From NCBI GenBank assembly GCA_019119975.1, contig DWVZ01000075.1:1-32096 (forward strand): a stretch of DNA of 32,096 bases. Direction: 5' to 3'. The translations under genes and the position numbers were made by a program. The notes under the pieces were generated by a model, which was not told the DNA's origin, ran no database searches, and saw nothing but the letters and a program-made list of their open reading frames with translations. Source of the stretch: Candidatus Blautia merdavium (GTDB taxonomy: Bacteria; Bacillota; Clostridia; Lachnospirales; Lachnospiraceae). Of this stretch, positions 8,823-15,112 are shown piece by piece (the first letter of the stretch is position 1; each line of letters starts with the position of its first letter).

Positions 8823-9623
8823 ATGGGGAAAATTAAAACCTTGCTGTTCGCCCTGACTCCCGGGGCGGCATTTATCCTGGCACAGAGCGTGATCCTTCTG
8901 TGCTTTGACTCAGCATGTCTGATGATCTCTATGGTGCTTGCCCGTCTGGGCGGGTCGCCGTCGGGATTTTTACAGGTCATGGCGCGGGAAGGCAGCTATC
9001 TGGTGGGAATCATCGGGGACGGGATCTTCCTGATCCTGGGATTTGTGTGGCTTCGCAGACAGTTTCTATATCCGGAGAAGGAAAAAGCGCCCTATCCCCT
9101 GGGCGCACAGGCAATGCTCTTTCTCCTGGTCAGCGGCGCTGCCCTGCAGTTTGCCACCGATGTGCTCTTGACCCTGGCGCAGGTATTTCTGCCGGGGCTT
9201 ATGGAATCCTATATGCAGGTCATGGAAAGCCTGGGTATGGGGGCGCCTACCGTCTGTTCCCTTGTATATACGGTAGTATTTGCTCCAGTGGCAGAAGAAC
9301 TGGCTTTTCGCGGGCTGACCCTGGGAATCTTGCTGCGGGGGAAATTTTCCTTTTGGACAGCCAATGCCATACAGGCGCTGTTGTTTGCGCTGATACACGG
9401 CAATCTGGTGCAGGGCGCCTATGCCTTTGCGGCAGGACTGCTTTTCGGCTGTCTTCTGCGCAGATACGGCAGTCTGAAGGCTCCTGTATTCTGCCATTTC
9501 GTGGTAAATCTTTCCGGAGTGCTGATGGGGATGCTGCCCTTTGGCTTCCCCGGGCTGGCAGTATCGGCAGTGCTGCTGACAGCCGCTGCCCTGCTACTGA
9601 AATACGCAGAAGAAAGAAAATGA
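8823..9623 (+). CDS. CPBP family intramembrane glutamic endopeptidase (Rce1-like)
   Basis: Multi-spanning membrane protein of 266 aa with the abortive-infection/CAAX protease (CPBP) signature: EE at 158-159 with Arg163 (EELAFRG), His192 in FALIH, and His225/Asn229 in HFVVN. These are the active-site positions of the Rce1 fold. I start at the ATG at 8823, which has GGAAGGA about 9 nt upstream inside the end of proA; an ATG at 8772 in the same frame would overlap proA by 47 bp and add a charged tail not typical of the family. It lies 4 bp after proA and ends the transcription unit. Substrate unknown; in Firmicutes such proteins act in peptide maturation, bacteriocin self-immunity or protein-interaction roles. 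Confidence 0.88.
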   Translation: MGKIKTLLFALTPGAAFILAQSVILLCFDSACLMISMVLARLGGSPSGFLQVMAREGSYLVGIIGDGIFLILGFVWLRRQFLYPEKEKAPYPLGAQAMLFLLVSGAALQFATDVLLTLAQVFLPGLMESYMQVMESLGMGAPTVCSLVYTVVFAPVAEELAFRGLTLGILLRGKFSFWTANAIQALLFALIHGNLVQGAYAFAAGLLFGCLLRRYGSLKAPVFCHFVVNLSGVLMGMLPFGFPGLAVSAVLLTAAALLLKYAEERK

Positions 9624-9650
9624 GATTTTTACAGTCAGAGATTTTCTGAG

Positions 9651-9676
9651 AAAACAGAAAGTCCCTGGCTGTTTTT
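9651..9676 (+). terminator. Weak intrinsic terminator after the CPBP gene
   Basis: A 7-bp A/T-rich stem AAAACAG (9651-9657) / CTGTTTT (9669-9675) with an 11-nt loop and a T run. It is weak on its own but well placed between the CPBP gene and the next promoter. Confidence 0.4.
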
Positions 9677-9714
9677 GTTGTGCTGTTTTTTATGAGACGG
9701 ACAGAAAAAAGTTA

Positions 9715-9744
9715 TTGACAACTTTATTTGTCATCTGCTAGAAT
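9715..9744 (+). promoter_or_regulatory. Promoter of the XRE-DUF3169-natAB operon
   Basis: Perfect -35 TTGACA (9715-9720), 18-bp spacer, and -10 TAGAAT (9739-9744; 5 of 6). The -35 lies inside the first of three palindromes and the -10 lies between the first and second, so a bound repressor would block polymerase directly. The predicted transcript start is near 9751, leaving a leader of about 205 nt before the XRE start. Confidence 0.8.
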
Positions 9745-9785
9745 AGTGACAAATAAAGTTGTCAAAATGACAATGTTTATTGTCA
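9716..9785. repeat. Three copies of the palindromic operator TGACAA-N6-TTGTCA
   Basis: Three 18-bp sites with identical half-sites TGACAA/TTGTCA and a 6-bp spacer: 9716-9733 (spacer CTTTAT), 9747-9764 (spacer ATAAAG) and 9768-9785 (spacer TGTTTA). The first two are also exact reverse complements of each other over 19 bp. Their centres are 31 and 21 bp apart, close to three and two helical turns, so bound proteins would lie on one face of the DNA. They cover the -35, the start site and the early leader. The XRE protein of this operon is the obvious candidate binder (inference). Confidence 0.85.
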
Positions 9786-9936
9786 AATACAAAAAGGACA
9801 GAAGAAAAAAGATAAAGGGGCAGTTTTTCAAAAAAGCAGTATCCCTCATCCGGCAGGAAAGGATTGGCGGATACAGGGAGCAGTTCTTTGAAAACCTATC
9901 TTCTGTTCTCAAAATTTGAATGATGTAAAATTTTTA
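9786..9936 (+). other. Structured untranslated leader of the XRE operon; no convincing gene
   Basis: Together with the promoter this fills the 333-bp gap between the CPBP and XRE genes. Complementary segments suggest a long stem-loop: GTTTTTCAAA (9823-9832) with TTTGAAAAC (9887-9895), and GTATCC (9839-9844) with GGATAC (9869-9874). A 50-codon ORF runs 9767-9919 (ATG inside the third palindrome, basic, rich in Lys/Arg), but it has no ribosome site and resembles nothing I know, so I do not call it a gene. The opposite strand also has a short hydrophobic ORF that looks like chance. Confidence 0.45.
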
Positions 9937-9947
9937 GGGGGGGGGGG
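9937..9947 (+). repeat. Run of 11 G bases in front of the XRE start codon
   Basis: An uninterrupted G11 tract precedes an in-frame TAG and the GTG start at 9957, with 9 nt between the last G and the start. It can serve as the Shine-Dalgarno in several registers. Such runs are prone to slippage in replication and to sequencing length errors. Confidence 0.85.
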
Positions 9948-9956
9948 TAGAACAAG

Positions 9957-10172
9957 GTGCCTTTATATAATTGCCTGAAGGAATACAGAGCAAAGCTCGG
10001 CATCAACCAGCAGGAGCTGGGGAGACGGGTAGGGGCATCGAGGCAGACAATCAGCTTGATTGAGAGAGGAGACTATTCTCCTTCCGTAACGCTTGCGCTA
10101 AAGATTGCCAAAGAATGCGGTGCCAGTGTAGAAGAGATTTTCAGCTATGAGGAAGGAGAAGACGATGAGTAA
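9957..10172 (+). CDS. XRE family (Cro/CI-type) transcriptional regulator, small
   Basis: 71-aa DNA-binding protein that is essentially one HTH_3 domain: LKEYRAKLGINQQELGRRVG, then the recognition helix SRQTISLIERG and SPSVTLALKIAKECG, ending in an acidic tail (SYEEGEDDE). This is the short YozG-like type normally encoded just before a membrane protein. An in-frame TAG at 9948-9950 limits the start to the GTG at 9957; the G11 run supplies the ribosome site. The last 8 bp overlap the DUF3169 gene. It is the likely ligand of the three palindromes at its own promoter, giving autoregulation (inference). Confidence 0.9.
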   Translation: MPLYNCLKEYRAKLGINQQELGRRVGASRQTISLIERGDYSPSVTLALKIAKECGASVEEIFSYEEGEDDE

Positions 10173-10917
10173 AAAAAGGAAGGAAACAGGGAGAAAAGCA
10201 GGATTCGCCCAAACGCTGCTGATTGCCTGTATCGGTGCTGTCATCGGAGGAGGCGGAAAGGCAGTAGTAGGACTGTATCAGGATTATATTAAGACATTTC
10301 TGAGAGAAGGAGAGTCCTGGTTCATGGCTTACTCCCCTCTGCTGCTGATCGTTTTTGCGGTTGCAGTCTGTATCCTGTGTACAGTCTTTGTGCTGAGCAT
10401 GAGGAAGGCATGTATGCACTGGGAGGATAAGGATGAGGAAGAAGCAGAGAAGATGGAGAAAAGGCAGCAGCGCTACCAGACTTTTCTGGGGATTTTTATC
10501 GCTGCGGATGCAGTGCTTTCCGGCATTGTGATTGCCAGTCTCAGAGGAAGGATAGGAGATAAATTTGCTCTGACAGCAATCGGATTCTTTCTGATTTCCG
10601 GGATCTGGATCCTGTTCAGCTGGGACAAACTGATCAAATATGAAAAGCAGATAAATCCGGAGAAAAGGGGAAATATATTCAGCTGGAACTTTAATAAAGA
10701 ATGGCTGGCAAGCTGCGATGAAAGAGAAAAGCTGAAGCTTTTCCAGGCAGCTTATTATACCCATCTGTCCATGCAGATCCTGTATCTGGTTATTTTCTGT
10801 GTATTGATTTTATTGTCCGGCATCATACGGGTAGGCGTGCTTCCCTTTGTGATCCTGGGGGCTGTATGGCTGTTTCAGCTTCTCTCTTATCAATATCAGT
10901 ATGAACATAAAAAATAA
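10165..10917 (+). CDS. DUF3169 family membrane protein
   Basis: 250-aa integral membrane protein with about six helices, roughly at residues 14-38, 56-78, 102-124, 132-152, 200-221 and 224-244. Family resemblance lies in the central region NPEKRGNIF with the following helix-linker (KEWLASCDEREKLKLFQAAYY), which matches my recollection of DUF3169; function of the family is unknown. The ATG at 10165 has GAAGGAG 6 nt upstream and overlaps the XRE stop; an upstream ATG at 10147 in the same frame lacks a good site. Small XRE plus DUF3169-like membrane protein is a common Firmicutes pair, and here the ABC exporter genes follow after 23 bp, which suggests one stress- or export-related operon (inference). 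Confidence 0.75.
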   Translation: MSKKRKETGRKAGFAQTLLIACIGAVIGGGGKAVVGLYQDYIKTFLREGESWFMAYSPLLLIVFAVAVCILCTVFVLSMRKACMHWEDKDEEEAEKMEKRQQRYQTFLGIFIAADAVLSGIVIASLRGRIGDKFALTAIGFFLISGIWILFSWDKLIKYEKQINPEKRGNIFSWNFNKEWLASCDEREKLKLFQAAYYTHLSMQILYLVIFCVLILLSGIIRVGVLPFVILGAVWLFQLLSYQYQYEHKK

Positions 10918-10940
10918 AAAAACAGTAGTAGGAGGAAATT

Positions 10941-11837
10941 ATGGGACTGACCGTAAACGAATTAACCAAGCGGTTTGGCAGTAAGACCGCAGTGGATCAT
11001 TTGAGCTTTTCCATGGACAGCCCGGGAGTCTTCGGACTTCTGGGGACCAATGGAGCAGGCAAGACCACGACCATACGCAATATCCTGGGGATCATGACCC
11101 CGGACGAAGGGGAGTCTTCCTGGAATGGCACCCCTATCAGCAGAGAGACCCTTGCCTTTGGCTATCTGCCGGAGGAGCGGGGCATTTACATGAAGACCAA
11201 AGTGCTGGAGCAGCTGATCTATTTTGGAATGCTGCGGGGGATGACCAAAGACGCTGCGCGAAGATCCGCGCTCCATTATATGAAGAAATTAAAGGTAGAA
11301 GAATATAAAAATATGCCGGCGGAAAAGCTTTCCAAAGGAAACCAGCAGAAGGTACAGCTGATCGCAGCCATTATCCACAATCCAAGGCTGATCTTTCTGG
11401 ACGAACCCTTTTCCGGACTGGACCCGGTCAATGCCCAGGTACTGAAAAACCTGGTGGAAGACCTGGTGGACGAGGGCAAATACATCATTCTCAGCACCCA
11501 CCAGATGGAAACCGTGGAAGAGTATTGCAAGGACCTGGTGATCCTGGACCGGGGAAAGACCCTGCTGCAGGGAAATCTGAGCAAGATCAAAGCCGGGTAC
11601 GGACACACCAATCTCTGTGTCTCCTGCAGTGCAGATGTCAATGCGCTGGCGCAGGAGGAAGGGCTGGAGCTTTTTGAAAAGCGCGCAGCTGAGACAGAAT
11701 ATAAGATCACAGGCGATGAGATGGCACACCGGTTTTTAAAAAGGCTGGTAGAGCAGGGGATCTATCCTCTGAAATTTGAAATCCGGGAACCATCCCTACA
11801 GGAAATATTTGTGGAAAAGGCAGGTGAACATCAATGA
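10941..11837 (+). CDS. ABC transporter ATP-binding protein, NatA-like
   Basis: 298-aa ATPase of the NatA/DRA group of ABC-2 exporters. Walker A GTNGAGKTT (35-43), signature LSKGNQQKVQLIAA (a Lys replaces the usual second Gly, common in NatA), Walker B LIFLDEPFSGLDP, H loop ILSTHQMETVEEYC. A C-terminal ~80-residue extension (DUF4162-like, ending EPSLQEIFVEKAGE) is typical of NatA/YhaQ. GGAGG stands 5-6 nt before the ATG. It overlaps the permease gene by 4 bp (ATGA). NatAB in Bacillus subtilis extrudes Na+; relatives export drugs or peptides, so the substrate is open. Confidence 0.93.
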   Translation: MGLTVNELTKRFGSKTAVDHLSFSMDSPGVFGLLGTNGAGKTTTIRNILGIMTPDEGESSWNGTPISRETLAFGYLPEERGIYMKTKVLEQLIYFGMLRGMTKDAARRSALHYMKKLKVEEYKNMPAEKLSKGNQQKVQLIAAIIHNPRLIFLDEPFSGLDPVNAQVLKNLVEDLVDEGKYIILSTHQMETVEEYCKDLVILDRGKTLLQGNLSKIKAGYGHTNLCVSCSADVNALAQEEGLELFEKRAAETEYKITGDEMAHRFLKRLVEQGIYPLKFEIREPSLQEIFVEKAGEHQ

Positions 11838-13123
11838 AACAGATTATGACAATCTTTGCGTATACATTTAAAGACGGTGTCCGGAAAAAGTCCTTCTGGA
11901 TTTCCTCTGTGATCATTGCAGTTCTGATCCTTGCTTTGTGCCTGGTGCCCAGGATCCTGTCTGCTTTCCAGAGCGAAGACGCAGACAGCCAGGAGGCAGC
12001 GGCACCGGAAGTGCAGGCAGATGCAGAAACAACAGGAACGTGTTACTTCCTGGATGAGAGCGGGATTTTCGCAGAAAATATTGCTATGTTCCAGGCATTG
12101 GCGCCGGAACTGAAGTTTGAGGTTCTTTCTCCGGAGGGCGGGGACAAGACACAGCAGATGGAGCAAATCCGGGAGGATATCCGGGAGAATGAAAATAATG
12201 CAGCCGTGATCATTGAAAATACCGGGGATACGCCCTCTGTCAAGGTGATCAACGCCACCTTCATGCAGCGGGGAATGGATCTGGATGCGGCACTGGAAGT
12301 CTGCAGCAGCATTTGGCAGACAAAGCTTCTTGCCGATGAAGGTCTGAGTCCGGATGCCATTGCCAAAGTCCAGACAGCCCTCACAGGAACAGAAGAAACT
12401 GTGGGAACCATGGATCTTACCGGGTACATTCTGGGTCTTGTACTTACCTTTGTCATGTTCTTTGCTGTTTATTACTATGGATACGGTGTGGCGATGTCTG
12501 TGGCTTCTGAGAAGACTTCCAGGGTTATGGAGACATTAATTATATCCGCAAAACCCTCCAGGATCCTCATCGGGAAATGCCTTGCCATGGGCGCGGTAGG
12601 TCTGGTGCAGATCGCAGGGCTTATGGTTGTGGCGCTTGCAGGCTATACGTTCCTGGTACCCGAAGGGGCGCAGATCGCGGGGCTGGAATTATCCTTCTCC
12701 AACCTTTCTCCGGAGACGGTGGCAGTGCTCCTGCTGTACTTTATCCTGGGCTATGCTTTCTATGCAGTGCTGAACTCTGTATGCGGCGCGGCAGTAAGCA
12801 AGGTGGAAGATCTGAATTCCGCTATGATGCCGGTTTCCGTGGTGGCTCTGGTAGGCTTTTATTTGGGATACTTTACTTCCGTGGCAGGCGGAGGAAGCAA
12901 TCTGCTGGCAAAGCTGGCGCTGTACCTTCCCGTCTCCTCCCCCTTCTCTGTGCCCTTCCGGCTGCTGACCGGGGACATTGAGTACAGTGACCTTGGGATT
13001 TCCATGGGCATCCTTCTGATCAGCATTGTGATCGTATCCCTGATTTCTGCAAAAATCTACAGTGCTTCCGTAATGCATTACGGAAAGATGCTGAAATGGA
13101 AAGAGATTGCCGGGATGAAATAG
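11834..13123 (+). CDS. ABC-2 type permease, NatB/YhaP-like
   Basis: 429-aa permease of the ABC-2 (NatB/YhaP) type. An N-terminal helix at about residues 18-40 (SSVIIAVLILALCLVPRIL) is followed by a large extracytoplasmic region (about 41-195), then about six helices in the C-terminal half, including GYILGLVLTFVMFFAVYYYGYGV (in two parts), the VASEKTSRVMETLIISAKP cytoplasmic linker typical of the family, and PVSVVALVGFYLGY. Start ATG lies in the ATGA overlap with the NatA-like gene, so subunits are co-translated. It closes the XRE-DUF3169-natAB operon, ahead of a GC-rich hairpin. Confidence 0.92.
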   Translation: MKQIMTIFAYTFKDGVRKKSFWISSVIIAVLILALCLVPRILSAFQSEDADSQEAAAPEVQADAETTGTCYFLDESGIFAENIAMFQALAPELKFEVLSPEGGDKTQQMEQIREDIRENENNAAVIIENTGDTPSVKVINATFMQRGMDLDAALEVCSSIWQTKLLADEGLSPDAIAKVQTALTGTEETVGTMDLTGYILGLVLTFVMFFAVYYYGYGVAMSVASEKTSRVMETLIISAKPSRILIGKCLAMGAVGLVQIAGLMVVALAGYTFLVPEGAQIAGLELSFSNLSPETVAVLLLYFILGYAFYAVLNSVCGAAVSKVEDLNSAMMPVSVVALVGFYLGYFTSVAGGGSNLLAKLALYLPVSSPFSVPFRLLTGDIEYSDLGISMGILLISIVIVSLISAKIYSASVMHYGKMLKWKEIAGMK

Positions 13124-13134
13124 AACAAAAATCA

Positions 13135-13172
13135 AAAGGCGGCGCCGGAACATGAAGTACGGCGCCGCCTTT
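13135..13172. terminator. Bidirectional terminator between natB-like gene and nagB
   Basis: A 13-bp GC-rich stem, arms 13135-13147 and 13160-13172, 12-nt loop. On the minus strand it is followed by TTTTGATTTTTG, a good U tract for nagB; on the plus strand the T run is short. It separates convergent genes. Confidence 0.8.
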
Positions 13173-13205
13173 GCGTCTCTTAATATAGGAAAGAAATAAA
13201 ACAAA

Positions 13206-13937
13206 TTAGAGCTCTGTTTTGGAAAGCGCATCCTCATCTGCCACAATGGTTACATCCGGATGAAGCTGGAGAATGGATGCGGGAACCTGCGGTGTCACTG
13301 GTCCGTTGATGACTTTGTTTAAGATCTCCGCCTTGTCAGCGCCGCTTACCACTACCAGGATTTTCTTGGCGTTCATGATGGTGCCGATGCCCATGGTGTA
13401 TGCCTGACGCGGAACATCGGACTCATTTTCAAAGAAGCGCTTGTTTGCCTGGATGGTGCTTTCGGTCAGATCCACACAGTGGGTTGCTTTGGGGAATTCG
13501 TCGGCAGGCTCATTAAAGCCGATGTGGCCGTTGTGTCCAAGTCCCAGAAGCTGAAGGTCAATGCCGCCCTGTGCGCGGATGATGTCTTCGTACTGTGCGC
13601 AGGCTTTATCGCTGTCCGGTTCCAGACCATTGGGAACGTAGGTGTGTTCTTTGTTGATGTTTACATGATCAAATAAATTATGATTCATGAAGTAGCGGTA
13701 GCTCTGGTCGTTTTCCGGGCTCAGTCCTTTGTATTCGTCCAGGTTGCAGGAAGTGATGCCGGAGAAATCCAGATCTCCCTTTTCATACCATTCAATGAGA
13801 TTTTTGTAAGTACCTACAGGTGTGGATCCGGTAGCCAGACCCAGTACGCAGTCCGGGTTTAAGATGACCTGGGAAGCGATGATATGCGCCGCTTTCCGGC
13901 TCATTTCCTCGTAATTTTTCGTCTTATAAACTTTCAT
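13206..13937 (-). CDS. nagB: Glucosamine-6-phosphate deaminase
   Basis: Converts glucosamine 6-phosphate to fructose 6-phosphate and ammonia, the entry of amino sugars into glycolysis. 243 aa, matching the short Bacillus-type NagB. Visible active-site elements: phosphate-binding LATGSTP (34-40), Asp67 in NLDEYKGL, and GLGHNGHIGFNEP with His138 and Glu143; Asn136 stands where E. coli has Asp141, which is usual for the Firmicutes form. A ribosome site GGAGA lies about 9 nt before the ATG. It follows the AraC gene on the same strand with a 135-bp gap that holds its own promoter. NagA is not in the window. Confidence 0.96.
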   Translation of the reverse strand: MKVYKTKNYEEMSRKAAHIIASQVILNPDCVLGLATGSTPVGTYKNLIEWYEKGDLDFSGITSCNLDEYKGLSPENDQSYRYFMNHNLFDHVNINKEHTYVPNGLEPDSDKACAQYEDIIRAQGGIDLQLLGLGHNGHIGFNEPADEFPKATHCVDLTESTIQANKRFFENESDVPRQAYTMGIGTIMNAKKILVVVSGADKAEILNKVINGPVTPQVPASILQLHPDVTIVADEDALSKTEL

Positions 13938-13961
13938 GATCTCTGTCTCCTTTTTGCTTTC

Positions 13962-13980
13962 GGGGCAGCCGCAGTGCCCC
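13962..13980 (-). promoter_or_regulatory. Hairpin in the nagB leader
   Basis: GGGGCA (13962-13967) pairs with TGCCCC (13975-13980), loop of 7. It lies just upstream of the nagB ribosome site in the untranslated leader. It could be a binding site or an mRNA-stability stem; it has no U tract for termination. Confidence 0.4.
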
Positions 13981-13993
13981 TGATGATATGTTT

Positions 13994-14022
13994 ATTATAA
14001 TATGAACGGAAAATGAAAACAA
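13994..14022 (-). promoter_or_regulatory. Possible nagB promoter
   Basis: Minus-strand TATAAT (+ strand 13994-13999) with a poor -35 TTGTTT (+ strand 14017-14022) at 17 bp. The weak -35 would suit an activated promoter. A nearby dyad TTTTGC-N5-GCAAAA spans 14028-14044, just upstream. Confidence 0.45.
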
Positions 14023-14072
14023 TCTTATTTTGCTGAAAGCAAAAACACTTTGACAGCAAAATTCCCCGTTCT

Positions 14073-14978
14073 TTACCGCACATCAGAAAGTACTTTTATG
14101 GAGGAGGCGTATTCGGACGGCGTCATGCCAGTGATCTTCTTAAACTGCCTGGAAAAATAATGGATAGACGTATACCCTAAAAAGTCGGAAATCTGTGTGA
14201 AGTTATGATGGTTTTCCCGGATCAGCTGTTTTGCCAGATCTATTTTTAAATGAGAGAAATAATCAATGACGCCGCATTGGTTATGCTCCCGGAATAATTT
14301 CTGCAGCTGCGATCTGCCGATCAGGTTTTCCCGGCAGATTTCCTCGATGGTGAGTCTTTCCCGGATATGTTCCTCCAGATACAGGGTAATCTTGTTATAG
14401 AGCAGGGCATCGTTCTTCTTTTTGACAGATTTTACCGCAGAATGGGCAGAAAAAGCATCCTGCCGCGGTTTTTGCTGTCTGCGCATCATAGAGATGAGCA
14501 GCCCTTCCATGAGCAGTTTGATCATCTGCTCAGAGGCAAAAGGGGCATCCTCCCTTCGCTCCATCTGCGTGGTGCCGGGATTATTGAGCGGGGTCTTGAT
14601 ACAGCTGCGGGCTTCGTAGATGATCCGTGCCAGAATGGTCCGCTCACTCTCATCTATGTTAGTGATCAGATTCTCGAAATATTTCATGCAGGGAGAATGG
14701 CACTCAAAGGCAATGACCACCAGATTCGGCGCAATCTTTCCGTTTGCCTTTACCGTGTGAAATTCATTTGGTTTGTGGAAAACAATCTGACCTTTGGTGA
14801 GGGTATGGGGCTTATCTCCAGCAATGATATTTACCTCGCCCTTATCCACGCAGAGAAATTCCCAGAAATCATGACGTTCTCCGGGAAAACTGTAGTCGCT
14901 CATATATTCAAAGTAGTGAATTGTTACAATCTTATTTATGAGAATTTCCTGTTTTAATTCTAAGCTTTTAAATCCCAT
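14073..14978 (-). CDS. AraC family transcriptional regulator
   Basis: 301-aa regulator. The N-terminal half is a cupin-like ligand-binding domain (HDFWEFLCVDKGEVNII, KGQIVFHKPNEFHTV); the C-terminal ~100 residues hold the two helix-turn-helix motifs of AraC/XylS proteins (LTIEEICRENLIGRSQLQKLF and FTQISDFLGYTSIHYFSRQF, then KKITGMTPSEY). The ATG at 14976-14978 has AGGAGG 5 nt upstream; the open frame extends 45 codons further (to 15113) but without a ribosome site. It is divergent from anSME and upstream of nagB, so it is a candidate regulator of sulfated amino-sugar use (inference). Ligand unknown. Confidence 0.92.
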   Translation of the reverse strand: MGFKSLELKQEILINKIVTIHYFEYMSDYSFPGERHDFWEFLCVDKGEVNIIAGDKPHTLTKGQIVFHKPNEFHTVKANGKIAPNLVVIAFECHSPCMKYFENLITNIDESERTILARIIYEARSCIKTPLNNPGTTQMERREDAPFASEQMIKLLMEGLLISMMRRQQKPRQDAFSAHSAVKSVKKKNDALLYNKITLYLEEHIRERLTIEEICRENLIGRSQLQKLFREHNQCGVIDYFSHLKIDLAKQLIRENHHNFTQISDFLGYTSIHYFSRQFKKITGMTPSEYASSIKVLSDVR

Positions 14979-15000
14979 AGGAACCTCCTGAAAAGAGACG

Positions 15001-15028
15001 TTGTCTATCAACATTTTTCTATTATAAT
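15001..15028 (+). promoter_or_regulatory. Possible anSME promoter, overlapping a divergent AraC promoter
   Basis: TTGTCT (15001-15006), 16-bp spacer, TATAAT (15023-15028). The same dyad reads TATAAT on the minus strand (15021-15026) for the AraC gene, which lacks a clear -35. Confidence 0.4.
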
Positions 15029-15060
15029 TGATTTCTGAAAAAAAAGCTATCTTTTCCGGC

Positions 15061-15072
15061 AGCACCGGTGCT
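15061..15072. promoter_or_regulatory. Perfect 12-bp palindrome in the AraC-anSME intergenic region
   Basis: AGCACCGGTGCT, immediately followed by TAAAAT, a possible second -10 for anSME. It could be an operator; length is short enough that chance cannot be excluded. Confidence 0.35.
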
Positions 15073-15112
15073 AAAATAAAATCACGATTAAGAGAAAAGG
15101 CGGAAATGACCA

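Noticed and set aside
7808-8980. 390-codon open frame on the minus strand over proA
   Set aside because: It lies antisense to a clear proA, has no recognisable domain and reads as a shadow of codon bias.
9767-9919. 50-codon ORF in the XRE leader
   Set aside because: No ribosome site, start codon inside an operator, no recognised family; kept only as a finding, not as a gene.
9937-9947. G11 run as a frameshift within a coding region
   Set aside because: An in-frame TAG follows it and the leader ORF ends before it, so it lies outside any supported coding frame.
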